Assembly (NCBI GenBank): GCA_964559535.1
Contig: CAZLIC010000001.1
Location: 62,001-126,000 of the forward strand
Source: CAZLIC01 sp964559535
GTDB taxonomy: Bacteria > Pseudomonadota > Alphaproteobacteria > Rhodobacterales > Rhodobacteraceae
Direction: 5' to 3'
Length of the DNA stretch: 64,000 nucleotides
Shown: piece after piece, positions 34,089-42,439 of the stretch
Numbering within the stretch: the stretch's first letter is position 1
Layout: every line of letters starts with the position of its first letter
Notes under the pieces: model-generated
The model's database searches: none
Told to the model about the DNA's origin: nothing
What the model saw: the letters and a program-made list of their open reading frames with translations, nothing else
Position numbers and translations under genes: made by a program

Positions 34089-34897
34089 CCCCGCACCCGC
34101 GCCTGCAACGCCAGCAAATCCGCCCAGGCCTCGCGCTTGGCCCCCGGATTGCGCAAAAGGTACGCCGGGTGGAACATCGGCAGCGCGGGCCGCCCGAAGG
34201 CCTGCAGCCACTGCCCCCGCGCCCGGGTAATGCCCTTGGCCCCGGTGGCGGCAAACAGCGGCGTGTTGCCCATCAGCACGACCACATCGGGGTCCACCAG
34301 CGCCACATGCCGTTCCACGAACGGCATCATCATGGCAATCTCGGTCGGCAAGGGGTCGCGGTTGCCGGGGGGGCGCCAGACCATCACGTTGGTGATGTAC
34401 AGCGCCTTCTCGCTATCCGGGTCGTGGCGCGACAGGCCGATGGCGGCGAACATCCGGTCCAGAAGCTGCCCAGCCCGGCCCACGAAAGGCCGCCCCTCGC
34501 GGTCCTCCTCGGCCCCCGGCGCCTCGCCCAGCACCAGCACGCGCGCCCGCGGGTTGCCGTCGGCGAACACCGTGTTGCGCGCGCCCTTCTTCAACTCGCA
34601 CAGGTCATATCCGGCAATCGCCTGATGCAGCGCCTCCAGCGTGCCCGCCCCCGCCGCCGCCGCCCGCGCTACCGCCACCGGATCGGCCGCGTCCGCCACG
34701 GCAGGCACCGCCGCCGCGGCCCTTGCCGCAATTGCAGGCACAGCCGCCGCCATCCGCTCGGGCAACGCGAAAGCATCCACCGGATCGTCCCCGATCAGGT
34801 CGGATGCCCCCAGTTCCACCTGCCATGCCAAAGCCGCCAACGCGGCATGCCAGCCTGCGGGGGTGGTAGGGTCAAATGCGGAATCGGGCAGCGCCAT
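34085..34897 (-). CDS. Family 4-type uracil-DNA glycosylase lacking the iron-sulfur cysteines
   Basis: This 270-residue DNA-repair enzyme removes uracil. The active-site GEAPGAEEDREGRPFVG (124-140), ITNVMVWRPPGNR and MFHPAYLLRNP are typical of family 4. An Ala-rich N-terminal extension of about 90 residues precedes the core. Family 4 enzymes normally have four cysteines for a 4Fe-4S cluster. Only Cys100 (YDLCELKKGARN) remains; the other positions read Tyr97, Trp174 and Met190 or Met191. The cluster therefore cannot form in the usual way. I recall similar cysteine-poor sequences in alphaproteobacteria, so this may be a clade feature rather than a mutation. Confidence 0.88.
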   Translation of the reverse strand: MALPDSAFDPTTPAGWHAALAALAWQVELGASDLIGDDPVDAFALPERMAAAVPAIAARAAAAVPAVADAADPVAVARAAAAGAGTLEALHQAIAGYDLCELKKGARNTVFADGNPRARVLVLGEAPGAEEDREGRPFVGRAGQLLDRMFAAIGLSRHDPDSEKALYITNVMVWRPPGNRDPLPTEIAMMMPFVERHVALVDPDVVVLMGNTPLFAATGAKGITRARGQWLQAFGRPALPMFHPAYLLRNPGAKREAWADLLALQARVRG

Positions 34898-34912
34898 GCC
34901 GCTACCCTAGCG

Positions 34913-35674
34913 CTATCCCTGCGCCGTCAGGAACCCCCGCACATGCGGCAGCACGCGGTCGGCGGCCTCGATCAGGATCGCGTGCTTCAGCCCCTCCAGC
35001 ACAACCAGCTCGGCCCCCAGCACCGCGGCAATCCGTTCGTTCAGCCGCGGCGGGCAGCCGCCGTCGAACTCGCCGGTGATTACCTGCGCGGGCGCCGTCA
35101 CCTGATCCAGCCACGGCGCCATCTCGGTTTCGGCATAGATGTCGAAGACGTTCAGGAACACTTCCGGGTCCGTCTCCATCACCTGACGCTTGCGCCAGTC
35201 AATCACGTCCGGCCGCGCCGCCGCGAAGCCATCGGTGAACCAACGCGCCGTCAGCGTGTCCAGCGTCGGCCCGATCCCGTCAGCCCGCATCTTCGCCACC
35301 ACCGCCTTCACCCGGGCACTGTCCTCCTCGGTGCGGAAAGCGGCGGTGGACCACAGGCCCAGCGACAGCACCCGGTCAGGATATCGCCGCGCATAGGCCG
35401 GCCCGATCATCCCGCCCAGCGAATGCCCGGCAAAATGCGCCTTCTCGACCCCCAGCCTTGCCCGCAGCGCCTCCAGGTCGTCCACCAGATCGTCCAGCCC
35501 GAACCGGCCCTGCGGCAGCGGACTGTCGCCATGGCCGCGCAGGTCATAGGCGATGCAGGTAAAACGGTCGGCCAACCCCTCGGCCAGCCGGTCAATCGCC
35601 GTCTTGCGCGCGCCGATGCCGTGGATCAGGAACAGCGCGGGGCCCTGGCCCGTGATCTTGTACGCGCAGTCCAC
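34913..35674 (-). CDS. Alpha/beta-fold hydrolase
   Basis: This 253-residue cytoplasmic hydrolase has the nucleophile elbow GHSLGG, the oxyanion segment FLIHGIGARKT, acid residue in TGEFDGGCPP and catalytic His in GLKHAILIE, so the triad is complete. It resembles 3-oxoadipate enol-lactonase-like enzymes. It starts with GTG at 35674, only three bases after the tautomerase stop, so the two are co-transcribed. The neighbouring tautomerase and LLM monooxygenase suggest a small catabolic pathway for an aromatic or similar compound, but the substrate is not identifiable. Confidence 0.85.
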   Translation of the reverse strand: MDCAYKITGQGPALFLIHGIGARKTAIDRLAEGLADRFTCIAYDLRGHGDSPLPQGRFGLDDLVDDLEALRARLGVEKAHFAGHSLGGMIGPAYARRYPDRVLSLGLWSTAAFRTEEDSARVKAVVAKMRADGIGPTLDTLTARWFTDGFAAARPDVIDWRKRQVMETDPEVFLNVFDIYAETEMAPWLDQVTAPAQVITGEFDGGCPPRLNERIAAVLGAELVVLEGLKHAILIEAADRVLPHVRGFLTAQG

Positions 35675-35677
35675 GCC

Positions 35678-35875
35678 TCAGCCCCCGGGCTTGGGGTCGA
35701 TCCCCAGTCGCCCGCCAAAGGCCCAGTTCTCTTTCGGCACATCGTCCATCACCACCCAGACGGCCTCGCGGCTGCCACCGCAGGTGGCCACGAAAGCGTC
35801 GGTCAGCGCGGCGGCCAGCGCGCGCTTCTGCTCAACGGTGCGTCCTGCAAACATTTCAACCCGGATCATCGGCAT
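35678..35875 (-). CDS. 4-oxalocrotonate tautomerase-family protein
   Basis: This 65-residue protein of the tautomerase superfamily has Pro directly after the initiator Met (MPMIRVEMFAGRT), leaving Pro1 as catalytic base. The later SREAVWVVMDDVPKENWAFGG matches the 4-OT pattern. Such enzymes isomerise unsaturated keto acids in aromatic meta-cleavage routes. It lies between the LLM oxidoreductase and the alpha/beta hydrolase genes in one leftward operon. Confidence 0.88.
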   Translation of the reverse strand: MPMIRVEMFAGRTVEQKRALAAALTDAFVATCGGSREAVWVVMDDVPKENWAFGGRLGIDPKPGG

Positions 35876-35887
35876 GTCGGTCTTCCC

Positions 35888-36910
35888 TCAGGCGGCATTC
35901 AGTTTCGGTCTGGCCAGATGCGGCATCACCTCGGCGGCGAAACGCTCCATCATGGCAATCGTGCGGGCATTCTCCTGCCCGAAGTTGCAGCTTGCAATCA
36001 GCTCGTCGATGCCCAATTCGGCATAGGCCCCCAGACGGTCGATCAACTCGCCCGCCGTGCAGATCAGCAGTGACTGACGCAATTCTTCCTTCGTCTGACC
36101 GCGCGGGATCGAAGCGATCTCGCCATGGTTGACAATTCCCGGTCCGGACCACACGTTCTCGAAACGGTCATAGTAGGCGTGCGCCATGCCCAGAATCTCG
36201 TCAGCCTCGGCGGCATTCTCGGCCAGAAACACACCCCGTTGCAGCATCAGGCGGTTCTGCCCGCCGCCAGCCGCCCTGCCGCGGTGGAATGCATCCACCT
36301 GCCCCTGCAGCACCGCGTGGCTGGACGACAGCGGCGTTGTCTGCACATGCAGGCCCGCCCGCGCCGCCGCCTCGATTCCCTCGGGTGCCATGGTGGCCAC
36401 CATCAGGGGAATCGGATGTTCCGGCCGCGGCATCACGGTAATCGGATCAAACCGGTACCACGGGCTGTCCCACGCCACCTCTTCGCGTGAAAGCAGCGCC
36501 GTCAGCACATTCAGCGAATCCTCGAACCGCGCCTTGATCTCGGCAAACGGCACGCCCAGCCGCTCAAGCTCCCATTTGAAGGCGCCACGCCCCACGCCCA
36601 GAATCAGCCGCCCTTCGGTCAGGCACGACGCCTGCACCACCTCGCCCGCAAAGACCCGCATGTCGCGAATCGGCAGAACCGCAATCGCCGTCACGATCTC
36701 GACCCGCCGCGTCAGCGCCGCGACATGCGCGGCGAACTGCAAGGGCGAGGGAACCAGCAGGATATTGATCAGGTGATGTTCCGGAATGGAAATGCCCCGG
36801 TACCCCAGCCGGTCCGCCGCCTGCGCCTGCGCGACCATGTCCCGGTAAAGACGAATCCCGCCCGTCGAGGTGTCCAGCATATGCGCGTTCAGAAAGTGGT
36901 TGACGTCCAT
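35888..36910 (-). CDS. LLM-class (luciferase-like) flavin-dependent monooxygenase
   Basis: This 340-residue F420/FMN-type TIM-barrel oxidoreductase of the bacterial luciferase family has the patterns GYRGISIPEHHL, EIVTAIAVLPIRDMRVFAGE, EGRLILGVGRGAFKWELERLG, and PLMVATMAPEGIEAAARAG. It would oxidise a small organic substrate using reduced flavin. It is the first gene of a leftward operon. The promoter region is shared with a divergent TetR-family regulator and contains a perfect operator-like palindrome at 36924-36939, so substrate-induced expression is likely. Confidence 0.88.
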   Translation of the reverse strand: MDVNHFLNAHMLDTSTGGIRLYRDMVAQAQAADRLGYRGISIPEHHLINILLVPSPLQFAAHVAALTRRVEIVTAIAVLPIRDMRVFAGEVVQASCLTEGRLILGVGRGAFKWELERLGVPFAEIKARFEDSLNVLTALLSREEVAWDSPWYRFDPITVMPRPEHPIPLMVATMAPEGIEAAARAGLHVQTTPLSSSHAVLQGQVDAFHRGRAAGGGQNRLMLQRGVFLAENAAEADEILGMAHAYYDRFENVWSGPGIVNHGEIASIPRGQTKEELRQSLLICTAGELIDRLGAYAELGIDELIASCNFGQENARTIAMMERFAAEVMPHLARPKLNAA

Positions 36911-36923
36911 CCTTGCCCCTACC

Positions 36924-36939
36924 TAGTACGAACGTACTA
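36924..36939. promoter_or_regulatory. Operator palindrome between LLM operon and TetR gene
   Basis: TAGTACG-AA-CGTACTA is a perfect 7-bp inverted repeat with a two-base centre, 14 bases from the LLM start and 45 bases from the regulator start. Size, symmetry and position fit a TetR-family operator controlling both directions. Confidence 0.75.
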
Positions 36940-36984
36940 ACACATGGTTTGCGCGTTCCCTCCTTCCTGTCAAGAGTTCGGGCA

Positions 36985-37623
36985 ATGAATGACGACCGCC
37001 GGTCCAACCGCCGCGTCCTGCGGCCCACGGTCGAACGCCGTGCCGAAATCGTGTCGGCGGGCCTCGCCATCCTGCGCGAACGCGGCGCCAGTGCGCTGAC
37101 GGCACGCGCGGTGGCCGCAAGGGCCGGGCTGGCGCTGGGCCAGGTCAGCTATCACTTCGCCTCGATGGAAGAGCTGCTGATCGAAACCTACCGGGCCGCC
37201 TCGGCCGACCTCCACACCGCCACCGCCGCACGGCTGTCGGCCACAACCGACGACGCGACGGCGCGCCTTTCGGCCTTCCTGCGCGCAGGCTTCACGCCGC
37301 AGGTCCTGACGGCCGACTACCTGAACCCCCGGGTCGAGCTTTGGGCCGCAGCCCGCCACCACCCCGCCCTCGCCGACACCGAACGCGCGCTGTACGACAG
37401 CTACCGCGCGCAGCTTGACGCCCTCTTGGCCGGGATCGGCCCGGGCGACGTGCATCCCGTCTCGGATGCCATCATGGCCATGCTGGACGGGCTCTGGCTT
37501 GACTGGCTGCGCCGGGCCAACGTGCAGGCGGTAGAGAACGGGCTGAACGCCTGCATGGCATTGGCCGGGGCACTCGCGGCCCCCATGGTGCTGCCGGTCA
37601 GCTCTCGCGGAACGCCTTCATGA
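36985..37623 (+). CDS. TetR-family transcriptional regulator
   Basis: This 212-residue regulator has an N-terminal helix-turn-helix (about 17-65: RRAEIVSAGLAILRERGASALTARAVAARAGLALGQVSYHF) and a larger ligand-binding C-terminal domain that ends with a BetI/TetR_C_6-like helical bundle. The ATG at 36985 is chosen because family homology starts shortly after it. It is divergent from the LLM-led operon and next to the palindrome at 36924-36939, so it most likely represses that operon and itself. Its 3' end overlaps the convergent HlyD-family gene by 26 bases. Confidence 0.9.
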   Translation: MNDDRRSNRRVLRPTVERRAEIVSAGLAILRERGASALTARAVAARAGLALGQVSYHFASMEELLIETYRAASADLHTATAARLSATTDDATARLSAFLRAGFTPQVLTADYLNPRVELWAAARHHPALADTERALYDSYRAQLDALLAGIGPGDVHPVSDAIMAMLDGLWLDWLRRANVQAVENGLNACMALAGALAAPMVLPVSSRGTPS

Positions 37624-38908
37624 AGTAGTCGGTGAAGGGCTTCACCAGATAGGCCATCGGCGACCTTGCATCGGTGCGGATGAACGAATCAACCGGCATG
37701 CCCGGCAACAGCGTCAGGCCCACCAGCTTCTCCACCTCTCCCGGGTCGGGCAGGATTTCCGCACGATAGAACGTCAGCCCGCTGCGCTCGTCGGCCAGCG
37801 CGTCGGGCGATACCATCACCACATGGCCCATCAGTTCCGGCGTCGTCCGGGTGGAAAATGCCGAAAACATCAGCCGCGCGGGCTGGCCCGGATGCACCTG
37901 GTCAATGTCGGTGGGCGCCACCTGCGCCACGATCACAAGCGGCCGGTCCTGCGGCACCAGATACAGCAGCGGTTCCGCGGGCCGCAGCACGGCGCGCGGC
38001 GTGGTCACGGTCAGGCCCAGAACAATGCCTTCGACCGGCGCCGTCACATCCAGCCGCGACATGCGCTCCAGCAGCGCCGATCGCCGCTCCACCAGTTCCA
38101 GTTCGCGATAGCCGATGTCGCGCAGCTGCGTGTTGGCCTCCTCGCGCCGCGCGGCCGCCAGCCGCAGCACCTCGATCTCGATCTCGGTGATGCGTCCCTC
38201 CGAGGTGGCCTTGGCCGCTGTCAACTCACCCACCTGCCCCTGCAGCCGCGCCTCTTCACGCTCCAGCGACAGCAGGCGGCTGACCTGCGCCAGCCCCTTG
38301 TCGAACAGCTCCTGCACCGACGCCCGTTCTCTGCCGATCAGTTCCAGCTGAGAGTTCAGCGCGACAATCTGCGCTTCCACGCCGACAATCTGGTTGCGGG
38401 TCTGATCCCCCCGCTTGCCCAGCTGTTCGGTCTGCTTGGCCAGCGTTTCGCGCCGCGCCTCGAACAGCCGCCGCTGCCCCTCCATCAGATCGACAGCCTC
38501 GGTCCGTGTCTTGGCCAGCTCGGTCAGTTCCGCCGGGAAGGTAATCGTCTCCGCGTCGTCACGCTCGGCTTCCAGTCTCCCGCGGCGGGCAAACAGCTCG
38601 AACAGCTGGCCCTCTACAATGGTCAGCTCCGATTGCAGCAGCGTGCCGTCCAGCCGGATCAGCACATCCCCGGCCTTCACCACCTTGCCGTCCTCGACCA
38701 GGATTTCCGCCACCACGCCGCCGTCCAGATGCTGCACGACCTGACGGTTCTGTTCCACCTCCAGCCGGCCGGGCGCCACCACGGCACCGTCGATGGTGGA
38801 CATGACCGACCAGCCGCCAAAGCCGCCAACCAGCAGCAGCAGCGTCAGCAGCCCCAGCGCCACCGGACCGCGCGATGAAAACGGCCGCTTTTCCTTGTCC
38901 GCGCTCAT
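37598..38908 (-). CDS. Type I secretion periplasmic adaptor (HlyD/PrtE family)
   Basis: This 436-residue membrane-fusion protein has an N-terminal span (about 14-36), a beta-barrel/lipoyl region (VVAPGRLEVEQNRQVVQHLDGGVV), a long alpha-helical hairpin with coiled coils (about 95-285), and a C-terminal beta domain ending MAYLVKPFTDYFMKAFRE. It links the inner-membrane ABC exporter to an outer-membrane TolC-type channel for secretion of RTX proteins. The start overlaps the ABC gene stop (ATGA). No TolC gene is present. The RTX protein at 48882-50468 is the only visible candidate substrate. Confidence 0.92.
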   Translation of the reverse strand: MSADKEKRPFSSRGPVALGLLTLLLLVGGFGGWSVMSTIDGAVVAPGRLEVEQNRQVVQHLDGGVVAEILVEDGKVVKAGDVLIRLDGTLLQSELTIVEGQLFELFARRGRLEAERDDAETITFPAELTELAKTRTEAVDLMEGQRRLFEARRETLAKQTEQLGKRGDQTRNQIVGVEAQIVALNSQLELIGRERASVQELFDKGLAQVSRLLSLEREEARLQGQVGELTAAKATSEGRITEIEIEVLRLAAARREEANTQLRDIGYRELELVERRSALLERMSRLDVTAPVEGIVLGLTVTTPRAVLRPAEPLLYLVPQDRPLVIVAQVAPTDIDQVHPGQPARLMFSAFSTRTTPELMGHVVMVSPDALADERSGLTFYRAEILPDPGEVEKLVGLTLLPGMPVDSFIRTDARSPMAYLVKPFTDYFMKAFRES

Positions 38909-40656
38909 GCCACACCTCCGGGTCCGCTGGACCGCACGATTTCGGTATGGTTCTTGACCATCTCGCGCAACACCTGGTCGCGCGGGCCAAAGGCCTGCCG
39001 CATTCCTTCGTTCAGCACCATCAGCGTGTCGCACTCCTGAATCGCGTTCGGACGGTGCGCCATGATGATGACCGACCCGCCGCGGTCCTTCATCGCCCGG
39101 ATGGCGATGTTCAGCGCCACCGACCCGTCGTTGTCGAGGTTGGCATTGGGTTCGTCCAGCACCAGCAGCACGGGGTCGTTGTACAGGGCACGGGCCAGTC
39201 CGATGCGCTGCATCTGCCCGCCCGACAACCGCCCGCCTATGGCGGAAACGCGGGTGTCATAGCCGTTCGGCAGCTTGCGGATCATCTCGTCCGCCGCAGC
39301 CGCCTTGGCCGCCGCCACCACCTTGTCCGGGTCGGGCTTCAGGGCAAGCCGGGCAATGTTTTCGGCAATGGTGCCGTCGAACAGCGACACGCGCTGCGGC
39401 AGATAGCCGATGTAGCTGCCCAGCGCGTCGGGGTCGTACTGGTCCAATGTGGCGCCATCCAGCCGGATCTTGCCCGCCATCGGCCGCCAAACGCCGCAGA
39501 TCGCCCGCGCCAGCGTGGATTTCCCCGAACCCGAGGGCCCGATCACGCCCAGCGCCTGCCCCGGGTCCAGCTTGAACGTCACGCCGCGCAGCGTGGCCAC
39601 CTGTTCGCCGGGCGGCGCCACGGTCAGCGTCTGCACGTCCAGCAACGCCTTCGGCCGCGGCAGCGCCAGCCGCGGCGGCTCGGGCGGCATCACCGACAAC
39701 AGCGCGGCCAGCCGCTGCCACCCCTCTTGCCCGCGCGTCACCACCGCCCATTGCCCGATGGCCTGCTCGATCGGCGCCAGGCCGCGGCCCAGCAGGATCG
39801 ACCCGGCAATCATCGCGCCGGGCGTCAGTTCGCCCAGCAACACCAGCCAGGCGCCCAGGCCCAGCACCGCCGATTGCAGGAACTGCCGGAACGTCTTGGT
39901 GGAAATCGAATAACGCCCGGCCACATCGGACGCATCGGTCGCGCGTTGCAGCGCATCGGACCGCACCCGTGCCAGCCGCGCAAACCCCGCCCCCTGCATG
40001 CCCAGCGACTGCACCGTCTCGGCCTCGGCCTTCAGGCTCTCCGACAGCCGCTCGGCTTCCATCGCGGTGGACGTCGCCCGTGTCAGCGGCCCCTTCGTGG
40101 ACCACTGGTTCATCAGCGTCACCAGCACCAGAATCGCCCCGCCGCCCAGCGCCAGATAGCCAAGCCACGGGTGGAACACAAAGATCGCGGCAATGAAGAA
40201 CGGCGTCCACGGGATGTCGAAGACCGAGATCAGCACCGGCGAGCCCAGCAGTTTCTGCACCGATTCCAGATCGCGCATCGCCGGCGCCGCCAGCGGGTCG
40301 TTCGGCACCACCGCCAGCCGCCGCATCGCCGATTCGAACACCCGGCGGTCCAGCCGGTCCTGAAACCGCGCCGCCACCCGCGCCATGATGCGGGCGCGCA
40401 CATGGTCCAGAATGCCCATCGACAGGAACAGGAACGCTACCAGCACCGACAGCGCCACCAGCGTGGCCTCCGACCGGCTGCCCAGCACGCGGTCATAGAC
40501 CTGCAGCATGTACAGGGGCCCGGTCAGCAGAAGCACGTTCACGAACACCGAGAACAGGAACACCGCCCAGAACAGCGGGCGGGATTCCGCGCGCACGGCC
40601 CGCAGTTCCTGCAGCCCGCGTGTCTTGTCTATCTGCCGAAGGTTGATCCCGCTCAC
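38905..40656 (-). CDS. Type I secretion ABC transporter (PrtD family)
   Basis: This exporter of about 583 residues has six membrane spans in the N-terminal half (from PLFWAVFLFSVFVNVLLLTGP) and an ATPase domain with Walker A GPSGSGKST, signature RLSGGQMQR, Walker B VLLVLDEPNANLD and the H-loop MAHR. PrtD-type exporters move proteins with C-terminal RTX signals. The GTG at 40656 is preferred with GGAG upstream, but the start is uncertain because the frame remains open to 40722. It is coupled to the adaptor gene by ATGA. Confidence 0.9.
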   Translation of the reverse strand: MSGINLRQIDKTRGLQELRAVRAESRPLFWAVFLFSVFVNVLLLTGPLYMLQVYDRVLGSRSEATLVALSVLVAFLFLSMGILDHVRARIMARVAARFQDRLDRRVFESAMRRLAVVPNDPLAAPAMRDLESVQKLLGSPVLISVFDIPWTPFFIAAIFVFHPWLGYLALGGGAILVLVTLMNQWSTKGPLTRATSTAMEAERLSESLKAEAETVQSLGMQGAGFARLARVRSDALQRATDASDVAGRYSISTKTFRQFLQSAVLGLGAWLVLLGELTPGAMIAGSILLGRGLAPIEQAIGQWAVVTRGQEGWQRLAALLSVMPPEPPRLALPRPKALLDVQTLTVAPPGEQVATLRGVTFKLDPGQALGVIGPSGSGKSTLARAICGVWRPMAGKIRLDGATLDQYDPDALGSYIGYLPQRVSLFDGTIAENIARLALKPDPDKVVAAAKAAAADEMIRKLPNGYDTRVSAIGGRLSGGQMQRIGLARALYNDPVLLVLDEPNANLDNDGSVALNIAIRAMKDRGGSVIIMAHRPNAIQECDTLMVLNEGMRQAFGPRDQVLREMVKNHTEIVRSSGPGGVA

Positions 40657-40860
40657 GCCGTTGTTCTCCGCCTGCAAACCGCCACTGGGACAGACCCGGT
40701 ACTGTTGTCGCCTTCGCAACAATTCGCCGCCGGTTGGATACGACGGTTGTGCCCGAATTATGGCACCGGTATGCCCGGAACGGGGCGGCTTGCCAATTGC
40801 ATCCGGTGCCCGTCACATGCACAGGATCGCAGGAACGTGTATCCGGAAGACAGGCGCGCC

Positions 40861-41610
40861 ATGACATCAAGTGGAACCGGCGGTCGGGCAACCGCGCTGG
40901 CCATGGCCGCGGCGGCGGTCCTGGCGGGCTGCACCGCCCCTGCCCCGCCCGCCGAACCCTATGACCCGAACGAGCAGGACAACCGCGCCATCCACGCCTT
41001 CAACAAATCGGTGGACCAGGCGTTTGTCGGCCCGGCCGCCAACACTTACGGCTCGATCCTGCCCGAACCCGTGCGCGCGGGCGTCAGCAACTTCGCCGCG
41101 AACCTCGATACGCCGGGCGATGTGGTGAACAGCGTCCTGCAGGGCCGCATCGGCCCGGCAGCAGAAAACACGCTGCGCTTTGCCATCAACACCACGGTCG
41201 GCCTTGGCGGCCTCTTCGACCCCGCCCGTGCCCTGGGGGTCAATGGTCGGCCCACCGATTTCGGCGAAACGCTGCACACCTGGGGCGCGGGCGAAGGTGC
41301 CTATGCCGAGTTGCCCTTCCTTGGCCCCTCGACCAGCCGCGACACCGCCGGAAAGCTCGCCGATCTGGCGCTGAACCCGCTGCGGCTGGTTCTGCCCACC
41401 GCCGAGGCCAACGTCGCCACCGCCGTCGGCGCCGCATCAACGCTTGGTGATCGCTACCGGTTTGGCGATACCATCGATTCGATCCTATATGAGAGTGCCG
41501 ACAGCTATGCCCAGGCGCGGCTCCTGTACCTGCAGAACCGCCGTTTCGAGCTTGGCCAGACCGTAAGCGAAGACGACTTCTTCGACCCCTACGAGGATAC
41601 CGCACAATGA
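40861..41610 (+). CDS. mlaA: Outer-membrane lipid-asymmetry lipoprotein MlaA (VacJ)
   Basis: This 249-residue lipoprotein has the lipobox VLAGC near residue 24. The MlaA pattern is clear: PNEQDNRAIHAFNKSVDQ, FAANLDTPGDVVNSVLQG, RFAINTTVGLGGLFDPA and LGPSTSRDTAGKLAD. MlaA removes mislocalised phospholipids from the outer leaflet and passes them to MlaC. The next gene is mlaC, overlapping by four bases. The inner-membrane MlaFEDB genes are not in the window. Confidence 0.95.
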   Translation: MTSSGTGGRATALAMAAAAVLAGCTAPAPPAEPYDPNEQDNRAIHAFNKSVDQAFVGPAANTYGSILPEPVRAGVSNFAANLDTPGDVVNSVLQGRIGPAAENTLRFAINTTVGLGGLFDPARALGVNGRPTDFGETLHTWGAGEGAYAELPFLGPSTSRDTAGKLADLALNPLRLVLPTAEANVATAVGAASTLGDRYRFGDTIDSILYESADSYAQARLLYLQNRRFELGQTVSEDDFFDPYEDTAQ

Positions 41611-42218
41611 CTGCCCGCCCCCTTCCTCTCCTGTCGCGCCGCGGCCTTCTTGTCGGGGCCGCCGCTGCCGTGGGCGTGGCCGTGGCCCCGCCCACATGGG
41701 CGCTTGACGTGAACACTGCCCGCGCGCTGATCGACAGCGCGGTGGCCGACGTGAACACCATCATCAACTCGGGCAAATCCGAACAGGCCATGTTCACCGA
41801 GTTCGAGAAGGTCTTCGTGAAATACGCCGACGTGCCGACCATCGCGCGGTCAACGCTGGGCCCGGCCGCCCGTACCGCCAGTGCGGGCGAGCTTTCGGCC
41901 TTCACCAAGGCATTCCAGGGCTACATCAGCCGCAAGTATGGCCGCCGCTTCCGCGAGTTCATCGGCGGCCAGATCGAGGTGAAGGACGCCAAGCCGATCA
42001 AGAGCTACTACGAGGTGCTGTCGATCGCCTACCTGCGCGGCGAATCGCCGTTCGAGGTGCGCTGGCACGTCGCCGAAAAGGGCGGCAAGCGGGTGTTCTT
42101 CAACATCATCATCGAAGGCGTGAACATGCTCGCCTCCGAACGCACCGAGATCGGCGCCATGCTGGACAAGCGCCGCGGAAACATCGGCGCGCTGGTCGAA
42201 GACCTGAAGAAGGCCTGA
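41607..42218 (+). CDS. mlaC: Periplasmic phospholipid-binding protein MlaC
   Basis: This 203-residue exported protein carries the MlaC/Ttg2D domain (KYADVPTIARSTLG, AFQGYISRKYGRRFREFIG, and KVFFNIIIEGVNML-type region). The N-terminus LLSRRGLLVGAAAAVGVAV has a twin-arginine-like signal, though the motif is not perfect. It carries phospholipids between MlaA in the outer membrane and the inner-membrane Mla transporter. It is coupled to mlaA by ATGA. Confidence 0.94.
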   Translation: MTARPLPLLSRRGLLVGAAAAVGVAVAPPTWALDVNTARALIDSAVADVNTIINSGKSEQAMFTEFEKVFVKYADVPTIARSTLGPAARTASAGELSAFTKAFQGYISRKYGRRFREFIGGQIEVKDAKPIKSYYEVLSIAYLRGESPFEVRWHVAEKGGKRVFFNIIIEGVNMLASERTEIGAMLDKRRGNIGALVEDLKKA

Positions 42219-42273
42219 CACCCTTGTTGGGGGGGCATTCTGCCCACCCGTGCCGCCAGTCTTGCGCCGGAAG

Positions 42274-42290
42274 GTGGGCAGATTGCCCAC
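42274..42290. repeat. GTGGGCA/TGCCCAC hairpin repeat, copy 1
   Basis: GTGGGCA-GAT-TGCCCAC is a perfect 7-bp inverted repeat, identical in core to the copy at 48863-48881. A related hairpin, GGGCA-TTC-TGCCC, lies just upstream near 42236, after mlaC. Confidence 0.7.
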
Positions 42291-42339
42291 ACTACGGTGG
42301 CACAGCCGCAGGCCGAACACCTCCACGCGCGGGCACAAA

Positions 42340-42430
42340 CGTAAACGCGCGGTAAACGGCCGCTCGCAACCCATTGATTTCATTGAATCTGCGTTCTGTC
42401 CCAGCGTGGGACACGCAGCCTGTCCCACGG
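42340..42430. repeat. Dispersed intergenic repeat, copy 2
   Basis: This block carries the same motif order as 9990-10084: CATTGATTT, ATT, AAT, then TGTCCCAGCGTGGGACA (42397-42413). An outer CTGCG (42389-42393) pairs with CGCAG (42414-42418). It lies directly 3' of the leftward penicillin-binding protein gene (stop at 42440). Confidence 0.7.
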
Positions 42431-42439
42431 CCGCCCGGC

